In this document: piece by piece, positions 36,401 to 47,500 of the stretch
Layout: each line of letters starts with the position of its first letter
Numbering within the stretch: position 1 is the first letter of the stretch
From: Apostichopus japonicus
Taxonomy: Eukaryota; Echinodermata; Holothuroidea; Aspidochirotida; Stichopodidae
Reading direction: 5' to 3'
NCBI RefSeq assembly: GCF_037975245.1
Contig: NC_092561.1
Span: 10,229,001-10,293,000, forward strand
Length of the DNA: 64,000 nt
The notes under the pieces: generated by a model
Databases searched by the model: none
What the model saw: only the letters and a program-made list of their open reading frames with translations
Told to the model about the DNA's origin: nothing
Program-made: the position numbers and the translations under genes

Positions 36401-38825
36401 TTTGTGGTCAATTTTGATATTATTATTATTGGCTTTTATTCTAAACAGACAGCCAAGCTTGTCACTGTTTATTATTTTCTATTCTTATTATTTTTTTTTC
36501 GTAATTGCCATTCATGTCGGAGTGACTGTCTGTTAATTTAAATGTTTCCCCTATGTCCCGTGAAGGAAGGAATTAAATATACTAGCGATTCGTGAAAAGG
36601 GGTTTTCCAAACATTGCTCTGTTAGCCTGATGGTTTCTTGTGAAGCACGTAAGCTATTCGAGAGCTTAGTTTCAAGTACAGACAACCAAGTACTCACCAT
36701 ACACTCAATTGCCAGCCTAGCAATAAAAAGAACAACATTCCCCTAAAGTGTATTTTAACTATAGGCGTTATAATTAGCTAAAGGCTTTATTAATAAAAGT
36801 TACGTGGCGAAAGTAAAAGTACGAGCAACAGGCTTGTAACTTCCAAGAAAAATGTCATGTTATAACTTAGACTAAATAATATAAAAGCTTAGACAAGTAA
36901 GAGTCAGAAGACTGCAGTCTCTACGGGCTGGCTGGCTGGCCAAAGAGAATTTTGCGTAAAGAAAAGGATAAGGAAAATATCCGCATTCTCTCATATTTGT
37001 TCTAAATGCGTTTAGATGAATGTATAGTCTATTATGTCACGTGATCGTGATATCCCTGGGGCTGAACACTATTGGAATACTGGGATAAAAATGAGAATGT
37101 GAAAACGCAAAAATTAGCTTTAGGCTGCATATGTTCTGGCTTTAGAATATAGTGTACGTAAAGGTCATGGGCGAATCGCAACAGCTTGTAAGTAGTATGG
37201 ACACTATAATGAAATAAAATATGCATGCTAGCTTCACTACGCATCTTCCCGACCTCTGCGCCCTTTCCCCCATCTACCCATCTCCTTCCAGCGGCGCCCA
37301 TGACCAACATGTCCAGGGGTGCAGAACCGCCGCCCCCTCCTCTGAGAAGAAATTAACATCATTAAATATATAGAAATATATGACAAAAGAAAACGGGGAA
37401 AGAATCGGAATATAACTAAGCTTGTAGTAGAAGTAGAATGTGCTACATTTCTCGTAAATTTTACGCTAAAGAAAAAAAAGATTGCGCGCGATTTGCGCAC
37501 ATAAAATCTGTACCAGCAGAACGCATGCGCGGCAGGCCTAGGCTAAAGAACTGAAATTTTGGTTGGCCGAAATCCCATGACTTCAGAGCCAGTCTTGAAT
37601 TACTGTACGTTTCCGACCAAATATGTTATTGCTTTTGGGACATTTCACTTTTTCAACAATAACTTCAAACCAGGCGTAAGGACCTGCACGGTGTAAATGA
37701 AGTAGCGCGTAAATACGATGACAGACAAATAATTCCAATAAAACGAACAAAGCTTAAAATACAGCCGTATCGATGCGTAAATAGTAAGTTAAATGGTAAC
37801 ATCAACACACGTGTACTACTAACTGATGAAAAAGCAGTTGAAATATATAACAAGCAGTTGGAATATTAAAAAAATTGAACAGTGACGTAGTACCTAAGAA
37901 GTTCACGCAATCCACGTGAAGTAAAAAAACATGTTAGAACAATACCCTTTGGCCCTATATCCCAGACATCACACATATCATTCTAAAGGAAGGCTACCTC
38001 AGTAATGCAGTAACGATGTAAGTTGTTACGTTACAACAAGCAATGTTCTAACGCACGAGCCTACATCACACGTCATGGTACGTGGTTAAAACATATACCC
38101 AGTACAACGAGTATGGTGTATGGTTGCAGGTATACCCTCTGTACAGTGACACAGTACACTATACTACAAACTCGACGCAACCCACACTACGTACATATCA
38201 GTACGTATATCAGTTTAGTGTACTGTCATACAAGCCTCATGTACATCGTTTCCTCAAAATTCAAAAAGACTTCAAAAAATCGTTAAATATTCTGTGTTCA
38301 AGCAAAACAAGGGAATCAACCCACCAAAATGTTGCATATTTTGTGAACTTTTTTGTCAGACAACTTTCAGTTCCATACAATCTAAAAATAAAATTGCTTT
38401 TAGGGGAAAATGCTGCCACTGGCAGATTGTTAGGCAAGACTTACAATTTTGCCGGTTTATTTGGTGGATTTTTTAATATATTGAAAATTACGAAAAACAA
38501 CTTAAAAAGTGCTCAGACACCTAGTTTAGGGATTGTTTTATGATTATAAAATATATTTCTTATTAAAAACTGCCAATAAAATACATTTTTTCACAAAACT
38601 TGGAGAAGAAAAAGTGTTAGTGCGTACCTCAAACATCCACTCGACCACCGTTTTCCGCATGTTTGGTCTAATGTCATCTTGAAATTTGTTGGCAAAATAG
38701 TCGGAAGCAAGAATATAAGGTTCCTCAGCTGCTAAAAGGTTTTCCATGACTCTTTTGTCGTTCAAAATAGTTTTATCGGGAAAAGATCGGGGTACTGAGT
38801 CCGTTTCCAAACACAGCAAAGCCAT
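15275..38825 (-). CDS. CCND: D-type cyclin, five coding exons, 302 residues
   Basis: Join, in transcript order: 38825-38628, 34104-33889, 30151-29992, 24917-24790, 15481-15275. Coding lengths are 198, 216, 160, 128 and 207 nt. The first three equal human CCND1 exons 1-3 and share their phases; the fourth is 21 nt shorter than human. All junctions are GT-AG and give one frame of 302 residues (human D1 is 295). Visible features: RB-binding LxCxE as LLCLE at 3-7; the hydrophobic docking patch around M56-W63; CDK-contact residues K112 and E141 at the same numbers as human D1; an acidic stretch at about 252-259; and a TPT phosphodegron at T281-P282-T283, equivalent to T286-P-T288. The expected role is a nuclear activator of CDK4/6 that starts RB phosphorylation in G1. 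Oddity: 13 residues follow the DVREVDM motif, where vertebrate D cyclins stop. I cannot tell from sequence whether this is the only D cyclin in the genome. Confidence 0.96.
17132..17199. repeat. Tandem pair of hairpin units
   Basis: Two consecutive units start ATGTAACCAGGGAG and end AACTCCCTG (17132-17164 and 17165-17199). In each, CAGGGAG and CTCCCTG arms form a stem with a different loop. The third ATGTAACTAAG at 17200 looks like the start of another unit. This resembles a repeat that grows by copying a hairpin unit. Confidence 0.8.
18519..18631 (-). repeat. C-rich minisatellite, G-quadruplex-prone on the sense strand
   Basis: Imperfect repeats of CCCCATCCC, CACCCTG and GGCCAAG on the plus strand. 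The cyclin D sense strand therefore carries more than ten GGG/GGGG tracts separated by 2-8 nt. It lies in intron 4, so both the DNA and the pre-mRNA could form G-quadruplexes. Open frames across it (83 and 127 codons) are artefacts of composition. Confidence 0.75.
23455..23645. repeat. Degenerate ~33-bp minisatellite, about six units
   Basis: Units share the pattern ACACAGCAGGAACAATATTT then TGTGTTCATGCA, with 10-30 percent divergence between them, and the spacing is about 30-36 bp. A plus-strand frame of 205 codons (23447-24064) starts in it only because the period is near a multiple of three. It is not a supported gene. Confidence 0.75.
24790..24917 (-). CDS. CCND: Cyclin D coding exon 4 (residues 192-234)
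   Basis: Acceptor CCAG at 24921-24918, donor GTAAGT at 24789-24784. The 128-nt exon completes the split Glu codon, then encodes [20 protein letters not shown], aligning with the D-cyclin FxxxPPSMxAxGSVxAA segment of the second cyclin fold. It then runs through [13 protein letters not shown] to a codon boundary. It is seven codons shorter than the human exon, from the loop before the LTE/LTR helix. The exon is too small and divergent to show as a long open frame; phase, splice sites and homology identify it. Confidence 0.9.
27420..27696. mobile_element. MITE copy 2 (same family as 1994-2533)
   Basis: Ends AAGAATAGTCCAGGG on the left and CCTGGACTATTCTT on the right. The left arm shares GAGGAACATAATCTAAGCAT and CAAAAGTGAACTTGGAGCAA with copy 1. 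The right arm is shortened to about 70 bp and matches the outer left arm in reverse complement. Flanking tetranucleotides (ATAA and TGAA) are degenerate compared with TTAA at copy 1. A short internal duplication of ATAGTTACACACTGAT lies at about 27583-27613. A perfect TGACGTCA lies inside. Confidence 0.8.
27575..27582. promoter_or_regulatory. Perfect CRE palindrome TGACGTCA inside MITE copy 2
   Basis: An eight-base exact match to the CREB/ATF consensus, within the MITE and within intron 3. Such a site is expected about once per 65 kb by chance, and two other perfect sites exist in the window (4998-5005, 56482-56489). Function is speculative. Confidence 0.3.
29992..30151 (-). CDS. CCND: Cyclin D coding exon 3 (residues 139-191 plus first base of 192)
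   Basis: The acceptor TTTTACAG precedes 30151; the donor GTAATT follows 29992 after a split codon G|AA. The 160-nt exon encodes the end of the first cyclin fold (E141, [14 protein letters not shown]) and the start of the second ([11 protein letters not shown]). Its length and phase equal human CCND1 exon 3. Residues 139-147 are more divergent than the rest. Confidence 0.95.
30152..33888 (-). other. Cyclin D intron 2 (3737 bp)
   Basis: Mostly AT-rich with no repeats of note until the CpG-rich promoter-like island at about 32707-32930, which is listed separately. Confidence 0.85.
32707..32930 (-). promoter_or_regulatory. Intronic CCAAT/TATA promoter-like island with candidate alternative first exon
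   Basis: A CpG-rich patch in AT-rich DNA. Read on the cyclin D strand it has an inverted CCAAT box (ATTGG; CCAAT on plus at 32918-32922), a GCGCGCGCGG stretch, then a TATA box TATAAAAGG at 32879-32871, about 40 nt from the CCAAT. A start near 32845 would give a transcript of about 130 nt before ATG at 32715-32713, which is followed at once by the donor-like GTTAGT (32712-32707). Spliced to exon 3, which begins in phase 0, that ATG would be in frame and give an N-terminally truncated cyclin D. The elements are visible; promoter activity and splicing are inference. Confidence 0.4.
33889..34104 (-). CDS. CCND: Cyclin D coding exon 2 (residues 67-138)
   Basis: The acceptor TTTCAG lies at 34110-34105 and the donor GTAAGT at 33888-33883. 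The 216-nt exon encodes the centre of the N-terminal cyclin box: [31 protein letters not shown] and [12 protein letters not shown]. These are the most conserved D-cyclin segments. K112, the CDK-contact lysine, lies here. It begins and ends in phase 0, as in human CCND1 exon 2. Confidence 0.97.
34781..35121. repeat. Direct duplication (~190-bp period) with conserved palindromic core
   Basis: Copies at 34781-34922 and 34968-35121 share GAACTGGAA, AACAGTAAAACGGCTGACGC followed by CGTCAC, ATCTGTTGAAAAGA, GAATATCGTACCAAAC-like sequence and a terminal C-run. The ACGGC-TGAC-GCCGT hairpin core is the best conserved part. Confidence 0.75.
36083..36090 (+). promoter_or_regulatory. E2F consensus site TTTCGCGC in intron 1
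   Basis: Exact match to the TTTSSCGC E2F/DP consensus, followed by C. Related TTTTCGCGGG sequences occur at about 34572-34581 (intron 1) and 39260-39269 (upstream of the start codon). E2F input to D-cyclin genes is known in animals, but a single 8-mer is weak evidence. Confidence 0.25.
38628..38825 (-). CDS. CCND: Cyclin D coding exon 1 (residues 1-66)
   Basis: The ATG at 38825 has G at -3 and G at +4, a good initiation context. The exon encodes the LxCxE motif (LLCLE, residues 3-7), the D-cyclin N-terminal helix region, and the start of the cyclin box with MRKTVVEWM at 56-64. It ends on a codon boundary at GAG followed by the donor GTACGC (38627-38622). Its length of 198 nt equals human CCND1 exon 1. 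Confidence 0.97.
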
Positions 38826-39300
38826 TGCCAGTTAAGCTCACAACAAGTGGTTATAAATTCCTGAATTCTTAAGGCGTCGGAAAGTTTGAAAAAACTTTCA
38901 AATTAAGTTTCCTCCTGAATATGCGAGAAGAGAAAAGTATATTTAAAGCAACTTTGGTCAGAGGCGAGGCTAACTCGGCACTTAGGTGGTCTAAAGGTGG
39001 TTTTTTCTGAAAGTCGACCTTACAACAAGTTGAGTTGCGCCTGCACTGAACTCATGCAAAATTTCCAGGTTACATTGCGAGTCCGTACGTATTGCACGTA
39101 TTGGTGATCCTCTCTGAATATTCATTAAGCCAAAGCAGACATAGTGCGTATGGTACTGACATAATATGGTATATATACCATGTACAGTTTTCATTGGTTG
39201 TTAACTTGTCTATACTTATTGGAACCCCTAGTCAGAGCCGTAGCAACAAGATACTAGTTTTTTCGCGGGCCTAATACTCCTGTTCGATGGTACGTCACAG
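38826..39300 (-). promoter_or_regulatory. CCND: Probable 5' UTR and core promoter of cyclin D
   Basis: Upstream of the start codon on the gene strand. A TATATATA box lies at 39177-39170, 345 bp from the ATG, and an E2F-like TTTCGCGGG lies at 39261-39269. If transcription begins about 30 bp from the TATA box, the 5' UTR would be about 315 nt. It would then contain a short upstream ORF of 11 codons (39055-39020) and a longer one starting at 39124. The transcription start is inferred; no splice site in the leader was identified. Confidence 0.35.
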
Positions 39301-42300
39301 TAATTATTGACCAACATCATTTTCTTTAGTTACGGACGGCTTAGTTACAAGACGCTTAGACTGTTTATTGAAGGAAGACTTTGGGACAAAACTTGTAGAC
39401 CGATACTCTTTGGCAATAAGTAAAGTTTCATCGAAAAATGAACATTTTGAACGCTTAAATTTACTTTGGTAGAAAAAAAGCTTTTACTTATTACCGCTTG
39501 GGTAATGCGCACTTCAAATGTTCACTCACATTAGTCTGTTCGTTTAAGTGTGAGTAGTTGCTATCTCTGTCTTTCATCGGGGGGGGGGGGGTGCTGTTAG
39601 TGGCATCCTTTTGACAGAGGGGAGCGGTCCACTTTGGCTGATGGATAGAATGCCATGCTATTCGTTCTTTCAGTCCTAAACATCACAGCATCTTTGTATA
39701 ACAGTGATAATTTTAATGTAAAGACCAACTTGAGTTGCCCTAAATCTTAAACAAAAATAATAATTTAAAAGTCATTTCCCTTTATGATTTTCGTCCTCCC
39801 TTGTCCCTCGGCCCCCTCCCCCACACACGCACGCTTAGTTGTATGCATATACTTTGCACTGAGAGAAAAAAAGGTTGCCTATATATCGAATGGCTTGCGT
39901 TCAGTGATGTGATCAGGAACTATGACTACCGGTTGGGTTGCAGGTGACAGGGCAAGGGGGGGGGGGGGTTAGGGACGGTAGAGAGGGGCAGGCCGGGTTA
40001 CCTTGGTTTCGGAGTGCACCAGCGATAGCATTAAACGTACGTTTGCCAAAATGACTACATATTTTATCGATAAACGTGCGTTTTGTAATTTTCTTGTCTA
40101 ACCTCCCTTATTTTAATAGCTATTGTTCAAGGATAAATTAGGGACACATTTGCAATCAGTATTGTTAACCTGCAACGACAGCAGGATATGTCTTTACTTA
40201 TGTTGTGGAGGGAAATTACAAAAAAAATATTCTCCCACTATAGTGAGGAGATACATTACTTTCTAAAGCCACGCTTGGGTGGGTGTGTGTGAGAGGGTGT
40301 GTCAGCCTCTGATCAGCCTGGCTCTCGTTTCAGCGTAAATGAAAGACGCTAAGGGGATCAGTACAATGAGAAATACGTGTATATATAGCACGATTATGAC
40401 TGAGAACTTGTTAGTTGAATGGTACAATGCATCCTTGCTCAGTTTCTGAGAACAGATGAATGGATAAAAATGCTGTGCTGTGATCGTACAGAGCTTAAAC
40501 GCCCCCAGATTTCAACATGTGGTTATTGTATCGAGATGTTTCTCGCAATGCTACGTTATAAATATTACAGCAACATACCTATAAATACTTTACTGTCAGT
40601 ATCTATACCGCATTGTTCATGCCAATGCGGGTATTACGTATCATCAGACGGAGGGGTGGGGTCGGGGTGTGGGGAGGAATATACGCCACGCCGCGGAGGT
40701 GGTCAGGGGATTACAGCAAGTTCGGGGTCCGTGTAGTCACTGCAAGTGAGGCCCGGGCAATATGAGATTAAATAGAATGTGTTCTCAAATTCATAATATA
40801 AGACTTCAAAAAACGGAGAGGGACCGGTGACAGCTTGTCCCGGGGCCCGCCCAGGCTGTCGACGCCACATGTGCATGCTTAGGCCTACTGACTGACACCC
40901 CGTTTCGTATGTTAGTCATTAATCGGCGCTTCGTTGATAAAACCGACGTATATTAGTGACTGAGGTTACTTCAGTTGTTAAGTGAATTTTGCGTCACTAT
41001 TACCAAATGAACACACAATTGGATATATAGGTTACAGTACCTCTCGGACAGTAGTCTCATTTTGGGTTTGACCGTTACTAGTGAATATATGTATGCTATA
41101 CTCTTGTGCTAATGAGAAATATACCAGTGTACTCCAAATTGTAATTATATAGCCTTGTCATAATTAAAACTTTATTGTTCCACAACACTCCAGTGGAATT
41201 TCGTCTTTTGTGGTGCGATTAACCATGTAGACTGCAAACTTGACCATTCTGGTGGTAGGTATATTATATTGAAATACTCTGGATTTAAACACGTGGTTCC
41301 AGCAAAGTCAATTAACGTTGCATGCGGCTGCGAAGTCTATCGGTCAGATAAATCATTGTTGACACACATTTCTACGTTTAGTTGGCGCCCATGTAAAAAC
41401 AAAGTTAATGAAGTGTTGTAGGGTCCAAATGGGACGCAAGTCTAATCCGGAATTTCCCGAATTGTGTCGGTCAGTTATGGGTCTACCAGGTTTATTGATC
41501 GCGAAGCACCATTGTTCTATCCGCTCTATAGTCGGACACATGTTTTAGATGCGTTTGGGTGTAGGCTACAACCCCCCCCCCCCCCTTCCCTCCCCTACTT
41601 TTAATTCCACCAACAAAAGTTTATTCGCAAGTTGCGATCCAGGAATATATATATATACAGTGACGTAATACTCCTGTAACAAAAACGGAAACTTTTTTAC
41701 TGTACATAATATGAAAGAGAATATAAATAGAATGACGACACATTGTTCACTGACTTTCAATGTTGAAATATACTGCATACCCTATCACGAGTATAGGCTA
41801 TATATGTTACATACTATACCTCCCCCAAAGTACTTCATCGTGGTTTACATTTCGACATAATTCACGTGTACGTATAGTCGTTGTATCAGTTGAGTTTTGA
41901 TTTAGAATGAAAAACTTGTTCTGAAATTAGCTGTTTATTTTACCGGAATTGATGACGTGAACAGGGAAAGAAGCAACAAAGCTAGCTTTTCAAACACATC
42001 AACGAAGCAATTAGTTTGAATTCATATTCAGCCTATGTTTAATGTTTTCATCATATATACAGGAAACAAGAACCACAAAGGTTGCCGCTGATTCAAACTT
42101 TTTACTTATAAGACACTTAAATTTCTACTATTTCGATGTCCCTTTTACATAAAGTGTGATTGAGTAAGTCCGACTTTCATTTTAACTTGTTATTCGCCCA
42201 AAGTTGTATACAGCCAAATTCTTGGTTTTCCCGTATATAGTGAAAGCCTAGTTATGAGGCTTAATTACACTATCAATTTCCGCGCAATATAACTTTTAAA

Positions 42301-44202
42301 AACCTCATAGAAAATTGACCCGCTTGCCGCATCCCCCCCCCCCCCCCACTTCCCCCGTGATGTACAATGTTCATAATGCGCTAGCTACACTGACTATTCT
42401 AACATGGAAACTATATATATAAATATTTATATATAACCTTTATGGTGTAAGCAATGGGTTATCATGTACTATTTAGACAAATCGAAAAGGGAATGTCCCT
42501 CATGGACTGACCGAAAAATAACATACTGGAAACATGGATGGAACGAACGGGATGTTCCCTTATACATATATTAAATTCCGTTTGGCTTCACAGTCGAGCG
42601 TAACGATTTCAACTGCATTTACTTGCCTGTGCTGCACAATTCGATGATTTCGTATTCTCCGCGGGGGGGGGGGGGTATCCCTCTGGTACCGCCGTGATAG
42701 GAATCGACCTTTCTAAAATCCTGGATCCGTCCCTCATAGTCTCCCTGAAGCGTGTAAGGGGAAGATGAAATTTTTCATCAATTTCCCACTGTTTGCGATA
42801 AGTTTAATTGTAACGCAGGACGCAACCCTTTCCTCTTTTCTCTCAGAAGTAGGCAAAATAAACGTAGATTTCGTCTTTTAGACTGAGAAGTATTCAAAGA
42901 ATGTGTAAATATTACATCATGGACAGGCCTGAGTGAGGGAGGGGGACGGAAGGTAACAGCCACCAGGGCCAAAGGTCAACATTATAGGTAGCCCGCAGAA
43001 ATAATGGGAATTGGGTCTGGGGAAAGTATTGGTTAAAACGTGCTATATTCTCGTTTTAAGCGCGAAAAGAGGGCCCGGGGACAAAACTGTCATCGACGCC
43101 CACCGTTGTAGCAATGTTTGTGACACATTATCAGCAACAACGCAACTAAAAATACAATTGTGAATATGGGATAATGAGGTGACTGCCATAAATTGTATAC
43201 TTACCAATACAACGCAATAATTTGCTCAAATGTTTCGGTATCTGAAAATGCCTGTGAACTTCATAATCATAAATCGCCTATATGGTGTAACTGTTAGACC
43301 TTCTCAAGTCTTAATGTAGTTTGTGAAAGAAAAATTAACTTGAACTTGTATATTCGGGTGGGAAGCGGGGGGGGGGGGGAGGATTGACAATACTACCCAA
43401 ATCACCAGTCAAACTCAAAAGATATATTTCACTTTATGCAGGGCCTCCAGCTGACCCATTCACAACATGTGCAACATGTACATACACATACACGCAGGCA
43501 TACGCATGTACACACACATGCCAAACTATATACAGACAATGAAACGAGAGAAGGATATTTTGTCCACACGGATTTATGTCAGGGCCACAGGATGGTGATT
43601 TCTTTGTATCCCGAGATATAGCTATACATCCGAATTAGCACTCAGAGATGAAATAACGAGAAAGTTTATTTTACAGGGCGAAATAACAATTAATTTCCTG
43701 TTCTTAAACACGGATATCACACGTCATTTAAATGTGCGGGCTTTTATGACTGGTACAGCTTGTAGGCCTAATAAAGGCGGTCCACTGACACCTGACATTA
43801 TGGGGAACACAATCACGTGTGAGACTGACCGAAATCTCACGGCATCTTTCATATTGATTAGAAGGAATTTATCTCTTAAATTTGGCAAACTATAGTTTTC
43901 AGTAGCAGACAAAATCGGGGACAATCGAGCAATGATGTTGGTCATGGTGCTTGCTGGCACCAAAAGACTGAGTGAACTGTTAGTCTTATAGCAACCACGC
44001 TTTCAATGTGACTAAATATATCTCTAGCCTCTGGACGTCCCATTATCTGTACTCACCCCCCCCCCCCACCCCCACCCCCCGAGCGTCCGTTTTTACTGAC
44101 CTCCAGAAAAAGGATATGAGTTTACGCAATCGCAGTCATCATCGTTTGAATGTAAGGGTCATCACTCTTGCTCTACCAAGTAACACAGAACATTTGTATT
44201 CT
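39301..44202. other. Upstream intergenic DNA, no gene seen
   Basis: No coding or RNA gene is supported. Long homopolymer tracts are the main structure: G-run 39579-39590, G-run 39956-39968, 14-C run 41572-41585, 15-C run 42333-42347, G-run 42663-42674, G-run 43368-43379, and C-run 44057-44067. A short CA/TG-rich patch lies at 43470-43520. Confidence 0.5.
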
Positions 44203-44510
44203 ACTTAAGTAGAATTCTATTTCATTTAAGCGGAATACATTTGACTTAAGTCGAATTATATCTCACATTAGAATTGAGAGGTACTAAATGTTACAATGGC
44301 TTCCCATAAACCCCGTTTTAACATTACCCCCTGATTTTACTGAAGTGAATAGCATTTTACTTAAGAAGAATGCCGGTTTACTTAAGTGGAGTTTTATTTC
44401 ACTTGAGTAGAATTCAAATTTACTTACTTAGACTTAAACAACTGTTGGCGTCTATTTTAGTTAAGTAGAATACAATTCGACTTAAGTACAATTCACTTCT
44501 ACTTAAGTGA
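44201..44510. repeat. Cluster of ACTTAAGT palindromes
   Basis: Six exact CTTAAG hexamers lie at 44204, 44245, 44360, 44381, 44481 and 44502. At least five one-mismatch relatives lie among them, usually within ACTTAAGTaGAATTC-like blocks. The unit is about 16-20 bp but irregularly spaced, with a 110-bp gap. Several copies read TTAAGTG or TCAAGTG, the core of NK2-class homeodomain sites. It could be a decayed minisatellite or a homotypic regulatory cluster. Confidence 0.65.
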
Positions 44511-47500
44511 AACGGCTTGCCACAAGTTGCCTCCCAAAACGTATCCAAGTTTGACACAAAAATGTCCACTTTACAGGAAAGGAGAAAACTAGAAAGAAAG
44601 AGGACGCAAATTCCAAGGTTACCGACCGATTGGACATTGTCAGTCCCTTGGAAAGGTTAAATCAACACGGTAGGTTGTTCTGCATGAAAAACTGTCGGCG
44701 ATGACTCATTCCATCGAAAGAGAAATTTCAGGGTTTTGAACAGTCTATTGGTGAAAGTTTTGAGTTAAAAAAAAAAACCGGTTGTTATACAAGTCCATGA
44801 TATAGCAGAAGTGTTCAACGTGTCATCTTTTTCAATTCAAGTCAAACCCTCAAATTTTGATGTCGTAGACATTTATGATGCCATTGTGAAAACATACATA
44901 CTATTGATAATACAGTGTATACAAAGTATATATGCATTAAAGGCCTGTCGAGGTAATTCTAATTTGAAACCTAATCGGGTGGCCACATTTGCGTATACAA
45001 CACTGAGTATACATGAAGCTACAGCTTTGTGTATGCAGTGATCGGAAACTTTCACCATTTCTCTCGATTCTGAGCTAATGTCAGCAACATGTGCAATTAA
45101 ATCAACTAAACACTTCCTGGTCTGTTATATGGTTTGTTTTCATTATCAAGTTGACATATCCACGACCTGGTAGAAGTCACCCAGAGAAACGTGTCTGTGT
45201 TTAGTTACCATAGCAACAGTATGGACGACATTGAATTCAGGGATTTCCCTTGCAAGGTCGCGCGACGTCCTCTATAGACCACCACTGTGCGGTCAACTCA
45301 CAGTGCGGAGTTTGTTACATTACAAGTGCATGCGCGGCATATACACCCAAGGCCCGTATTATGTAACATGATGGTAACAATAGCGGGCTACAGGTCGGCT
45401 CTCATGAGAAAAGAACGGAAGTTGCTTTCCCGATAAACTTAACGGTTATTTCGGAGGTGATGAATTAGTTGGTGTATCTTCCGTTGATGGGTTTATCTCC
45501 GACTATAAGCCGCAAGACATGATTGAACCTGTAACGAATAACAGTATACAAATAGATTGATTACAGCCAGCTATACGTGTTGGAAATGCCAACGTAGACA
45601 CACCCTGCACGGAGCTTTGCATATAATTATATAGTTAAATTTAGTCGCCATATCGAAAGTAGTTATTAATAGCACAACATTGCATTAAGAACTGTATGTG
45701 GGGGAGGGGGTGATCCCAGGTTCCCGAAATGGCGAATCGGCTTCAGTGACTTCCTTAATTCTTCTTAATTTTATTCTATTTCTCTTTTATTCTATTTTGG
45801 TAATATTATAAAAAAAAATTAATGACAAACTGAGGTTGCCCCACGATATTTTGACATTGTTAAATTTTCTTAATGAATATTCTAATTCTTAATTTCTATT
45901 CAGTTTAATTAAAAATCGTGAAGGGTTACTAAAATATTGCATGGGTTGGATGAATTACGTCACTTGTCCTATAGGGCACTCTGTTGACAATAATGTATAG
46001 GACGTATGTATATCAGCTTTGGTATATATATCTCGCAATGACGAAACTTGTTTTGAGTCATGTAGAGTTGTCCGATCAATGATGCAGAAGTAAAGGGCGG
46101 GAAAAAAGAAAAGCTTTCGTTTTTTGTGCATCTTCAGCATTACGTCATGATCGGCTGCCGACTGAAATATTTAGAAATATGCTAGAACGACACAAAATGG
46201 TCACCTTATTTTACTCTCTCTCTCTCCTTCAGGACATCCCTGCTGTCTCCTCGATATACATATCTGATCCTCATAACTAATTTAACTATTCTCTCCTCTT
46301 CATATCAGGCTCAAAGTGTGATGAAAATCCTGATGAATTTCACTGAGAAGCATATATACTCGGTTGGTAACAGTGGGGATATCATTATTCAGTTTGATTC
46401 TGAATTTGGATATTATAAATCTCCATAGGCGGCCCAAAATACCGGGCCAAATATACTCCTGGGAAAGATTCAAATCCGGCCCGTCATGCATCGATCAAGC
46501 CTGGTTCAAGATCTAGTTCTCTGGTCCAACCAATGTTTTTGTTTCTCTCTCTCCAGCCCTCGTAGAAAATTAATTGAGAACCTTTTGAGAACGGACATAG
46601 TGGTCATAAATTCGACGGATGTATAGAAAACATGCCCCATGAGGCGTTCACACCGTTATGATTCATAGTGCCTATAATAATATATACTGTGGGGGTCTGA
46701 CCAACCCCCCCCCCCCTCCTATCACCCCGTCTGTCCATGCCGGTACTTTTTTGATAAAATGAATATTTATCTTTGTCCAGTTTAATAGCGGTGGAGCAGT
46801 GTATATTTGGATGATCTGCGGTCACTATGGTACGGTATAAATCTAAGCTAGTTGGTTTTCTCACACACAAGTCCAGGGTCCTTTGACAATGTCCTCTTTC
46901 CGATTCAAAACACAGTTTGTATGGATATGTGAAAGTTGTTTAATTAGTAGCCCGGATGAAAATCGATATAATCATCCCACTGTATAAACTTAAAACTCAT
47001 CGAAGCGGAAACTCATTCAATGAATAGAGAACACACGTTTTAATGCATGCATCTGTATCCGCCCTAGCTATAGACTTCTTGGTCATAAAATAAAAATACT
47101 AAATAGAAGGAAAAAACTCAATAAATATCATGCATGCAGAAAGAAAAGAGGCCACGGTCAACTATAACCTTTGCGATCAACTTCACAAAAAAAACTCATG
47201 TCAAACATTTGCATGATGTCAAATCATGTTCGGTCAACTGACGAAATAACATTACGCGAACATATATGATTTGCGAATGTCATGAGAAAGTTCCTATAGA
47301 GTTGATGCCGTCGGCTATACGTGCATGTCCCATCCCAATGAAAAGTGAAAGCGCCGGTCTGCAATAATCACACAGAACTGTTACTCATATAAAGGTTCCT
47401 ATCATCACTACACTGGCCACGTGAAAGACTGTATTTAGACAATTAAAAATGTAGCTTTGATGCTTCGGGGAAAGTCCCGAAAATGTGGGCAAGCCGATCA

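Larger units (their letters stand above)
34105..38627 (-). other. Cyclin D intron 1 (4523 bp)
   Basis: Contains a two-copy direct repeat (34781-35121), C-runs at 34909-34920 and 35108-35120, a consensus E2F-type site at 36083-36090 and a 153-codon plus-strand frame at 38082-38543 with no domain. No exon is supported. Confidence 0.85.

Noticed and set aside
46440-46510. Box B-like GATTCAAATCC as a possible tRNA gene
   Set aside because: No matching box A upstream at the right spacing and no cloverleaf.
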